From Kangiella sp. (GTDB lineage Bacteria > Pseudomonadota > Gammaproteobacteria > Enterobacterales > Kangiellaceae), in contig JAPHRL010000256.1 in assembly GCA_026195755.1 (NCBI GenBank), forward strand, positions 1 through 5,452: a stretch of DNA of 5,452 bases, given 5' to 3'. Made by a program: the position numbers and the translations under genes. Every line of letters begins with the position of its first letter. Position 1 is the stretch's first letter. This document shows positions 1-5,452 of this stretch, in pieces. The notes under the pieces were generated by a model. It had not been told where the DNA came from. It ran no database searches and saw nothing but the letters and a program-made list of their open reading frames with translations.

Positions 1-2043
1 GATGATTGGGATATTGTGCATAAACGTAAGGATCTTCCTCCTGAAGTATGGCAGTTCATTAAGGACAAAGGGTTCTTAGGAATGATTATTCCTAAAGAAT
101 ACGGCGGTAAAGGTTTTTCAGCATTGGCGCACTCGACGATTGTAACCAAAATTGCAACGCGCAGCGGTAGTGCGGCAGTAACGGTGATGGTGCCTAACTC
201 ATTAGGGCCTGGTGAACTGCTACTGCATTACGGTACCCAGGAACAAAAAGATCATTACCTGCCTCGTCTGGCTAAAGGCGACGAAATCCCCTGTTTTGCT
301 TTGACTTCTCCGGTTGCCGGTTCTGATGCTGGCGCTATTCCGGATAAAGGTATTGTCTGCAAGGGTAAATACAATGGTAAAGAAGTTTTAGGTATCAAGC
401 TGACTTGGAACAAACGTTACATTACTTTAGCGCCTGTGGCGACGATTGTTGGTTTGGCGTTTAAACTTTACGATCCCGACAATTTAATTGGTGATAAAGA
501 AGATTACGGTATTACCTGTGCATTGATTCCGGCTGATCATCCTGGTGTTGAAATTGGTCAACGTCACCTGCCGATGAATCAAGCATTCATGAACGGTACG
601 ACAACTGGTAAGGATGTTTTCATTCCGATGGAAATGCTGATTGGCGGTCAAGAGTATGCCGGTCAAGGTTGGAGAATGTTGATGGAAAGCTTGGCGGCGG
701 GGCGTTCGATATCGTTGCCGGCCATGGGGACTGCAGTAGCGAAGTTAGCTTACCGTATGACTGGAGCTTATTCGTTGGTGCGTGAACAGTTCAAAACGCC
801 CATTGGTCGTTTCGAAGGTGTCGAAGAAGCCATGGCTCGTATTGCGGGGCTTGCTTACCGAACCGAGGCAAGTCGCGTCATGACTGCTGGTGCGGTTGAT
901 TTAGGTATCAAACCATCAGTGGTGTCTGCTATTGCAAAGTATCACATGACTGAAATGGGTCGTGAGATTATGAATCACTCAATGGATATTCATGGTGGTC
1001 GCGCCATTATTATGGGCGAACGCAACTATCTGGCTAATGGTTATATGAGTCAGCCTATCGGTATTACCGTCGAAGGTGCCAATATTCTGACACGGAACCT
1101 GATGATCTTTGGTCAAGGCGCGATTCGTTGCCACCCTTATGTGTTGCGTGAAATGATGGCGGCACAGCTGGAAGATACCGAAGAGGGGGTTAAACGCTTT
1201 GATAGTTTATTGTTCCGTCATATTGGCTATGGTGTTAGTAATTTTGCTCGTACTTTTGCCCTAGGGTTGAGTGCTGCAAAATTTGCTAAAAAGCCTGTTG
1301 GCGGTCAAACAGGAAAATATTATCAGCATTTAACGCGTATGAGTTCAGCGCTAGCGTTAACTTCTGATATCGCCATGGGTATTTTAGGTGGCGATTTAAA
1401 ACGTAAAGAACGCTTATCCGCAAGATTGGCAGATGTATTAAGCCACCTTTATATGTGTTCTGCGGTCTTAAAGTATTATCAAGACAATGACCGTCCACTA
1501 GCTGACCTTCCTTATGTGCAGTGGAATCTTGAGTATGGTTTATTCAAAGCTCAGGAAGCCTTCTATGAGTTCTATGAGAACTTCCCAATTAAAGCGGTAG
1601 GAAAAATGTTGCGGTTTATTGCTTTCCCATATGGCAAAAGTTATCACATGCCATCGGATAAGTTGGAGCAGGATATTGTTAAGCCGATGATGCAAGACTG
1701 TGAAATTCGAGACCGCATTACACAATATGCTTATGTGGGGAAAACAGCGGATGATGTCACAGGTCGTGTTGAGCTGGCATTCCTGAAGGTATTGGCAGCT
1801 GACGAAGTGCGACGCAAGCTGCGCAAAGCCATGAAAGCCGGTGATTTGGATAAACACGCCACCAACATGGAGCGCATTGAGCAGGCCATTGAAAAGGGCA
1901 TTATTAATCAGGAAGAGCAGCAAATCCTGGTGGATGCCGAAGAAGCCCGCATGGATGTGATTCAGGTGGATGATTATTCACACCAAGAAATTTCTGGTGT
2001 GGTTGAAGACAAGCCTAAGAAGAAAAAGAGTAAATCAAGCTAG
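1..2043 (+). CDS. fadE: Acyl-CoA dehydrogenase FadE, 5'-truncated by the window edge
   Basis: FadE catalyses the first, FAD-dependent step of fatty-acid beta-oxidation, oxidising acyl-CoA to trans-2-enoyl-CoA. The frame is open to base 1 (first codons read DDWDI), so the GTG at 16 is internal and the true start lies off the left edge. About 680 residues are present of the roughly 815 usual for FadE; the missing part would hold the N-terminal membrane-associated segment. Numbering from base 1, visible family blocks include PPEVWQFIKDKGF (13-25), NSLGPGELLLHYGT (66-79), FALTSPVAGSDAGAIPD (99-115) and LTWNKRYITLAP (134-145). ITVEGANILTRN (355-366) carries Glu358, which sits where acyl-CoA dehydrogenases have their catalytic base. 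From about residue 390 onward the sequence matches the extra C-terminal domain of the bacterial FadE type (for example YYQHLTRMS and LGGDLKRKERLSARL). The protein ends in a lysine-rich tail. A terminator follows, so it is probably transcribed separately from leuA. Identification is by recalled similarity to E. coli FadE, which is very strong. Confidence 0.96.
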   Translation, partial: DDWDIVHKRKDLPPEVWQFIKDKGFLGMIIPKEYGGKGFSALAHSTIVTKIATRSGSAAVTVMVPNSLGPGELLLHYGTQEQKDHYLPRLAKGDEIPCFALTSPVAGSDAGAIPDKGIVCKGKYNGKEVLGIKLTWNKRYITLAPVATIVGLAFKLYDPDNLIGDKEDYGITCALIPADHPGVEIGQRHLPMNQAFMNGTTTGKDVFIPMEMLIGGQEYAGQGWRMLMESLAAGRSISLPAMGTAVAKLAYRMTGAYSLVREQFKTPIGRFEGVEEAMARIAGLAYRTEASRVMTAGAVDLGIKPSVVSAIAKYHMTEMGREIMNHSMDIHGGRAIIMGERNYLANGYMSQPIGITVEGANILTRNLMIFGQGAIRCHPYVLREMMAAQLEDTEEGVKRFDSLLFRHIGYGVSNFARTFALGLSAAKFAKKPVGGQTGKYYQHLTRMSSALALTSDIAMGILGGDLKRKERLSARLADVLSHLYMCSAVLKYYQDNDRPLADLPYVQWNLEYGLFKAQEAFYEFYENFPIKAVGKMLRFIAFPYGKSYHMPSDKLEQDIVKPMMQDCEIRDRITQYAYVGKTADDVTGRVELAFLKVLAADEVRRKLRKAMKAGDLDKHATNMERIEQAIEKGIINQEEQQILVDAEEARMDVIQVDDYSHQEISGVVEDKPKKKKSKSS

Positions 2044-2060
2044 TTGTTAGTTTGACTTGA

Positions 2061-2089
2061 AGAAGCGGGGCATAGTCCCTGCTTTTTTT
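2061..2089 (+). terminator. Intrinsic terminator after fadE
   Basis: A 7-bp stem (AGCGGGG at 2064-2070 with CCCTGCT at 2077-2083, one G-T wobble) encloses a 6-base loop, CATAGT, and runs into a T tract at 2083-2089. Flanking A and T bases can extend the stem to 2061. It lies 20 bases after the fadE stop codon. The reverse strand has no matching T tract, so it should act only on rightward transcription. Confidence 0.88.
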
Positions 2090-2204
2090 ATGCTTGATGT
2101 TTATCAAGAGTCTATGAAGTGATAGAGAAAAAGTTGGTCGAACCTGTCATCAAACCTTATCTTAGCCTCTTAATATTTGGTATCCTTAGGGGATGAATAG
2201 AGTT

Positions 2205-2235
2205 GGCCTGCCAGCCGGTGATGCTGACTTAGGCC
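2205..2235 (+). promoter_or_regulatory. Possible leader hairpin just upstream of the leuA ribosome binding site
   Basis: GGCCT (2205-2209) is perfectly complementary to AGGCC (2231-2235). Inside it, CAGC (2212-2215) pairs with GCTG (2223-2226) around a 7-base loop. The two stems are separated by a small internal loop, and the structure ends 5 bases before the leuA Shine-Dalgarno at 2241. No T tract follows, so it is not a terminator; if real it would act on translation initiation or mRNA stability. Elsewhere in the gap between fadE and leuA (2090-2204) I see only weak promoter-like words, such as TAATAT at 2171-2176 with no properly spaced -35 partner. Short stems like this arise by chance, hence the low confidence. 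Confidence 0.25.
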
Positions 2236-2240
2236 TTATT

Positions 2241-2244
2241 GGAG
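2241..2244 (+). promoter_or_regulatory. Ribosome binding site of leuA
   Basis: GGAG lies 10 bases before the ATG at 2255. It supports that start, which also matches the usual N-terminus of the family (a few residues before the FDTTLRDGEQ block). Confidence 0.7.
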
Positions 2245-2254
2245 TAGATAATAT

Positions 2255-3409
2255 ATGAGTCAGAAAGATAAATTAGTGATTTTCGATACCACTTTGCGTG
2301 ATGGCGAGCAGAGCCCTGGCGCGTCGATGGACAAAGAAGAAAAACTGGAAATCGCTAAACAATTAGAATTAATGAAAGTTGACGTTATTGAAGCCGGTTT
2401 TGCGATTGCAAGCCCGGGAGATTTCGAAGCGGTTAAATTGGTTGCTGATAACATCAAAGATAGCACTATCTGTTCGCTATCTCGCGCTATGGAAAAAGAC
2501 ATCCAGGCTGCGGGTGATGCGCTTAAAGGGGCCAATTCTGGTCGTATTCATACCTTTATTGCTACCTCTCCTTTGCATATGAAGCATAAGTTGCAAATGG
2601 AGCCTGAGCAGGTGATTGAGCATGCAGTGAGATCGGTTAAATTTGCACGTGGTTTGTGTGATGATGTTGAGTTCTCCTGTGAAGATGCTGGTCGTTCCGA
2701 GCTGGACTTTATGTGCAAGATTATTGAGCAAGTGATAGATGCTGGCGCTCGCACTATCAATATTCCTGATACGGTAGGTTATAACCTGCCGGATCAGTAC
2801 GCTAACACCATTCAGCAATTGATTCAGCGTATTCCAAATTCTGATAAAGCCATTTTCTCGGTCCATTGTCATAACGATCTGGGCCTTGCTGTTGCCAACT
2901 CTCTGGCTGCGGTTCAAAAAGGCGCGCGTCAGGTTGAGTGTACAATTAATGGCTTAGGTGAGCGTGCCGGTAATGCTTCTTTAGAAGAAGTGGTTATGGC
3001 GATTAAGACGCGTCCTGATTATTTTGATGTTGAAGTGGATATCGATACACGCCACATTGTGCCTACTTCACAGTTGGTTTCTAAAATCACCGGCTTTGCG
3101 GTGCAACCGAACAAAGCGATTGTCGGTGATAACGCCTTTGCACACGAATCTGGCATCCATCAGGATGGCGTACTCAAACATCGTGAAACTTATGAAATCA
3201 TGCGCGCTGAAGATGTGGGCTGGGCTAACAACCGCATGGTTCTGGGTAAGCACTCCGGCCGTAATGCTTTCAAAAGTCATTTAGCGCAATTAGGCGTACA
3301 GTTTGATAATAATGATGATTTACATGATGCTTTTGTCGCTTTCAAAAAGCTGGCTGATAAAAAACATGACATTCTTGATGAAGATTTGTTATCGATTGTT
3401 AAACGATAA
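2255..3409 (+). CDS. leuA: 2-isopropylmalate synthase family protein without the C-terminal regulatory domain
   Basis: The family condenses 2-ketoisovalerate with acetyl-CoA to 2-isopropylmalate, the committed step of leucine synthesis. The catalytic TIM barrel is complete: FDTTLRDGEQSPGAS (10-24), SCEDAGR (141-147), NIPDTVGY (169-176), metal-ligand histidines 204 and 206 in SVHCHNDLGLAVANS, and ECTINGLGERAGN (228-240). The following helical subdomain has ESGIHQDGVLKHRETYEIM (298-316, with His302 and Tyr313) and LGKHSGRNAF (330-339). The protein ends at residue 384, shortly after KKLADKKHDILDEDLL. E. coli LeuA continues for about 130 more residues forming the leucine-binding dimer domain, and that domain is absent here. 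Two in-frame stops (TAA at 3407 and at 3413) close the gene, and no matching domain appears in any frame afterwards. leuB, leuC and leuD are not in the window. The motifs fit isopropylmalate synthase better than homocitrate synthase, but a related acyl-CoA/2-oxoacid condensation cannot be excluded. It is probably the first gene of a group with the next two. Confidence 0.9.
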   Translation: MSQKDKLVIFDTTLRDGEQSPGASMDKEEKLEIAKQLELMKVDVIEAGFAIASPGDFEAVKLVADNIKDSTICSLSRAMEKDIQAAGDALKGANSGRIHTFIATSPLHMKHKLQMEPEQVIEHAVRSVKFARGLCDDVEFSCEDAGRSELDFMCKIIEQVIDAGARTINIPDTVGYNLPDQYANTIQQLIQRIPNSDKAIFSVHCHNDLGLAVANSLAAVQKGARQVECTINGLGERAGNASLEEVVMAIKTRPDYFDVEVDIDTRHIVPTSQLVSKITGFAVQPNKAIVGDNAFAHESGIHQDGVLKHRETYEIMRAEDVGWANNRMVLGKHSGRNAFKSHLAQLGVQFDNNDDLHDAFVAFKKLADKKHDILDEDLLSIVKR

Positions 3410-3427
3410 CAATAAGTGTTGTTAATA

Positions 3428-3916
3428 ATGTCTACCTGGAATCGTTCGTATCTTGAAGCTATCGGCTTACCTGTCTGGGTTTCCAGGCAGGTGCCTGTAG
3501 CTGATATCATTTGTGAGCAGGTTGATGCGGAAGCTAAAGAAAAAGCTCAAGCAGAGCAAACATCACTCCTCAGTTTTATTTCAGTGGAAGTTAGCACACA
3601 AGCTGAAGTCTATATATTAATAACATCTGAGCAAAATTTAAAACAGGCTCAGAGTAATTTTCAGTCGCTTAAGCAAGCATGGAAGCAATGGCAAGCTACT
3701 GAGTTTCCGCTAGCTTTAGCGCAATTAGTTGAGCAAGCTAACGCGACCGCAGAGGCTGAATCAATCGATAATTTAACCGGTAAAAAAGTTCTACTTTCAA
3801 CAACAGGCTCCATCAAGTTGGCAGACCTTAGTGTTGAGAAGGCCCCAAGCCTGGATTGGCAATGTACCGATGACAAGAAATCCTGGTGGCAGCTACTACA
3901 GAGGCTTGCTGAGTAG
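3428..3916 (+). CDS. holD: HolD-like protein, putative DNA polymerase III psi subunit
   Basis: Psi is a small clamp-loader accessory subunit: its N-terminus docks on the DnaX (tau/gamma) assembly and its body binds chi, linking the loader to SSB. The 162-residue product opens with RSYLEAIGLPVWVSR (6-20), which resembles the psi N-terminus (compare the E. coli pattern LQQLGITQWSLRR), and closes with a tryptophan-rich helix, WWQLLQRLAE, as psi tends to do. The middle is alanine- and glutamine-rich, with a likely helix around KQAQSNFQSLKQAWKQW, and is not recognisable. It is somewhat longer than E. coli HolD (137). Position supports the call: holD lies directly upstream of rimI in E. coli. I chose ATG 3428 over GTG 3416 because the psi-like motif begins six residues after it; only a weak AAGTG at 3414 precedes it. 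It starts 18 bases after leuA and shares its frame, separated by two stops. There is no signal peptide or membrane segment. Psi diverges fast, so this remains an inference. Confidence 0.6.
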   Translation: MSTWNRSYLEAIGLPVWVSRQVPVADIICEQVDAEAKEKAQAEQTSLLSFISVEVSTQAEVYILITSEQNLKQAQSNFQSLKQAWKQWQATEFPLALAQLVEQANATAEAESIDNLTGKKVLLSTTGSIKLADLSVEKAPSLDWQCTDDKKSWWQLLQRLAE

Positions 3917-3933
3917 TGACACACTTGCAATGC

Positions 3934-3962
3934 TTGGCATCATTTCCCTTCTAATTGATAAA
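3934..3962 (+). promoter_or_regulatory. Candidate sigma-70 promoter for rimI
   Basis: TTGGCA (3934-3939, five of six consensus bases) is followed after 17 bases by GATAAA (3957-3962, four of six). Transcription would begin near 3969, only about 10 bases before the rimI ATG. Such a short leader would leave little room for a Shine-Dalgarno, and none is visible. This is seen by eye only and could be coincidence. If real, it would let rimI be expressed apart from leuA and the holD-like gene. Confidence 0.3.
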
Positions 3963-3978
3963 CTAAAAGCAAACATAG

Positions 3979-4437
3979 ATGTTTTTCCCTGATAATGAAT
4001 ATCATGTCCGTCAGCTAACTAAAGCTGATCTGGAACAAGTTTGCGCAATTGAAAAAAAAGCTTATAGCATCCCCTGGGCAGATAAGATCCATGCCGATTG
4101 TGTTGAGTCAGGTTATCCTAGTCTGGTATTAGAACAGGGTGGTGCGATAATGGGGTACGCCATTTTCAATTATTTATATGACGAATGTCATTTGATGAAT
4201 ATCGTTACTGATCCAAACTTTCAAGGGCTTGGCGTTGCTTCTCAACTAATCGAGGAAATGTACAATTACGCAAAACAATCTGGGATGGTGAAAGTTATCC
4301 TTGAGGTACGTGATTCGAATCTGGTCGCTATTGAGTTTTATCATAAGCAGGGTTTTGCAGAAATTGGCTTACGTAAGAATTACTATAAAACGCTTAAAGG
4401 AAAAGAAGACGCATTGGTTATGGAGAGGCCACTTTAG
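3979..4437 (+). CDS. rimI: Ribosomal protein S18 alanine N-acetyltransferase RimI
   Basis: RimI is a cytoplasmic GNAT-fold enzyme that uses acetyl-CoA to acetylate the N-terminal alanine of ribosomal protein S18. The 152-residue product is close to the E. coli length (148). It shows the family blocks in order: AYSIPWADK (28-36), HLMNIVTDPNFQ (71-82), the acetyl-CoA pyrophosphate loop QGLGVA (82-87, pattern Q-x-x-G-x-A), ILEVRDSNLVAIEFYHKQGF (107-126) and RKNYY (132-136), followed by a GKEDALVM block. Glu109 and Tyr121 have the same 12-residue spacing as the catalytic Glu103 and Tyr115 known in Salmonella RimI. The start is fixed upstream by an in-frame TAG that directly abuts the ATG; no clear Shine-Dalgarno is present. 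It lies 62 bases after the holD-like gene, matching the E. coli holD-rimI order. Its TAG stop overlaps the stop of the convergent minus-strand gene. Confidence 0.93.
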   Translation: MFFPDNEYHVRQLTKADLEQVCAIEKKAYSIPWADKIHADCVESGYPSLVLEQGGAIMGYAIFNYLYDECHLMNIVTDPNFQGLGVASQLIEEMYNYAKQSGMVKVILEVRDSNLVAIEFYHKQGFAEIGLRKNYYKTLKGKEDALVMERPL

Positions 4438-5452
4438 GTCGCTAGCAGCTCATCAGATTCTTGCGGTTCTTTAGGTTGTAAAAATGTTTCGAATTGTTGT
4501 GCGGTAAGTGGACGACTATACCAGTAACCTTGAATTTCTTCACACCCTTTATTTCGTAACAATTCCAGTTGTTCTTGTGTTTCGACCCCTTCAGCAATCG
4601 TTGTTTTATGCAGACTATGCGCCATTTGAATAATTGCTGTAACGATTGCCTGGTCATCAATGTCAGCAACAATATCTTTAATAAACGATTGGTCAATTTT
4701 GAGTTTGTTGACTGCAAACCGCTTGAGGTAGCTCATTGATGAGTAACCCGTTCCGAAGTCATCGATAGAAACTTTAAAACCTGCATGACTTAATGCATCA
4801 ATTGTTTTACCGGCAGCTTCGGGATCTTTTAATGCTACGGCTTCAGTAAGTTCAATCTCAATATTACGGGGAGTGACGCCAGAGTTGTGTACTAAGTTTG
4901 TAATTTTATCGACTAAGTCGGGTTGATGAAACTGTAATGCAGATATATTTACTGCAACCGTAAAAGCTGAGAAGCCTTTTGCTAGCCATTCTTTTTGTTG
5001 TTGAGCAACTTGTTTAATAACCCAGTCTCCAATCTGCACAATCATACCGTTCTGCTCAGCCAAAGGAATAAATTCACCCGGTGAGATAGCTCCCCACTCA
5101 GGGTGCTCCCAGCGTAGTAAGGCTTCAGCACCAACCATTGAGTTGTCATCTAAATTCATTTGTGGCTGATAAACCAAATGGAACTGGTTATTGGTTAAAG
5201 CCTCTTTTAATGCCGCAGATAGTTGTAGAGAGCGTAGTGAGTGTTCCTGCATCTCTTGGGCAAAGAATCTGAACGTATTACGGCCATCATGTTTGGCGCG
5301 ATACATCGCAGTCTCTGCACAAATAATTAACTTATCTGCACTTTTTCCATCATTGGGTGAGATAGCTAGACCAATGGAGGCGCTGACCGAGAATATATGA
5401 GAATTGAATTTGATTTTGCGTTGAACGACTTCCAGTATATTTTTTGCAGTAA
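4434..5452 (-). CDS. GGDEF-EAL cyclic-di-GMP signalling protein, N-terminus off the window
   Basis: EAL domains hydrolyse cyclic-di-GMP to pGpG; GGDEF domains make it. The minus-strand frame is open to the right edge, giving 338 codons. The ATG at 5306 is internal because it lies inside the end of a GGDEF domain: upstream residues include FSVSASIGLAISPNDGKSAD (20-39) and then ETAMYRAKHDGRNTFRFF (46-63). The GGDEF active-site loop itself is outside the window, so cyclase activity cannot be judged. The EAL domain spans about residues 77-325 and keeps the key positions: EALLRW (Glu109), VNISALQF (Asn168), IELTEA (Glu200), DDFGTGYSS (Asp230, Asp231), KLKIDQSF (Lys251, Asp253), AEGVET (Glu287, Glu290) and QGYWYSRPL (Gln307). 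It is therefore probably an active phosphodiesterase. An acidic tail of about 13 residues follows. Sensor domains, start and promoter lie off the window. It converges on rimI with overlapping stop codons. Confidence 0.95.
   Translation of the reverse strand, partial: TAKNILEVVQRKIKFNSHIFSVSASIGLAISPNDGKSADKLIICAETAMYRAKHDGRNTFRFFAQEMQEHSLRSLQLSAALKEALTNNQFHLVYQPQMNLDDNSMVGAEALLRWEHPEWGAISPGEFIPLAEQNGMIVQIGDWVIKQVAQQQKEWLAKGFSAFTVAVNISALQFHQPDLVDKITNLVHNSGVTPRNIEIELTEAVALKDPEAAGKTIDALSHAGFKVSIDDFGTGYSSMSYLKRFAVNKLKIDQSFIKDIVADIDDQAIVTAIIQMAHSLHKTTIAEGVETQEQLELLRNKGCEEIQGYWYSRPLTAQQFETFLQPKEPQESDELLAT

Noticed and set aside
16..18. GTG as the start of fadE
   Set aside because: The frame is open to base 1 and FadE proteins have well over 100 residues before this point.
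2193..2258. Classical leu attenuator with a leucine-rich leader peptide
   Set aside because: No run of leucine codons and no terminator hairpin with T tract between the leader and leuA.
2477..2917. Long minus-strand open frame within leuA, and similar frames inside fadE and the GGDEF-EAL gene
   Set aside because: They lie opposite strongly conserved coding sequence, have no recognisable motifs or ribosome binding sites, and are explained as shadows of the real genes.
3428..3916. Remnant of the LeuA regulatory domain in the downstream gene
   Set aside because: It lacks the regulatory domain's recognisable pattern, such as the GNGPVDA block, and instead starts with a psi-like motif next to rimI.
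3428..3916. TsaB, a frequent upstream partner of rimI in other bacteria
   Set aside because: No actin-like or TsaB motifs; too short and with the wrong N-terminus.
3931..3941. ATGC-TTG-GCAT inverted repeat between the holD-like gene and rimI as a terminator
   Set aside because: Only a 4-bp stem with a 3-base loop and no T tract after it.
5304..5306. ATG on the minus strand as the start of a stand-alone EAL protein
   Set aside because: The frame continues upstream to the window edge with typical GGDEF C-terminal sequence (SASIGLAISPNDG), and the ATG is the Met of the usual AMYRAK motif.

Overview
The window looks like ordinary chromosomal DNA of a gammaproteobacterium, probably a marine or Oceanospirillales/Kangiella-like lineage. 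That placement is an inference from three things: a FadE-type acyl-CoA dehydrogenase very close to the E. coli enzyme, a RimI with a HolD (psi)-like gene directly upstream as in E. coli, and moderate base composition. The genus cannot be fixed from the sequence alone. No mobile element, CRISPR array, tRNA or rRNA was seen.

Layout. Positions 1-2043 (+) hold the C-terminal five-sixths of fadE, cut by the left edge, followed by a clear intrinsic terminator at 2061-2089. A 211-base gap (2044-2254) then leads into leuA, a 2-isopropylmalate synthase family gene at 2255-3409 (+). Eighteen bases later comes a psi-subunit-like gene (3428-3916, +), then after 62 bases rimI (3979-4437, +). The last gene lies on the minus strand (4434-5452). 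It is the C-terminal part of a GGDEF-EAL cyclic-di-GMP protein whose N-terminus is beyond the right edge. Its stop codon overlaps the rimI stop codon.

How the genes fit together. fadE (fatty-acid beta-oxidation) appears to be its own transcription unit because of the terminator. leuA, holD-like and rimI run in the same direction without a convincing terminator between them and may form an operon. It would combine branched-chain amino-acid synthesis, replication clamp loading and ribosomal protein S18 acetylation. This is more plausibly a housekeeping neighbourhood than a pathway. The GGDEF-EAL gene converges on this group and is independent of it.

The most notable point is that the LeuA protein stops right after its catalytic region and linker. 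It has no C-terminal leucine-binding regulatory domain, although the catalytic motifs are intact. No evidence for a wholly new biological system was found.
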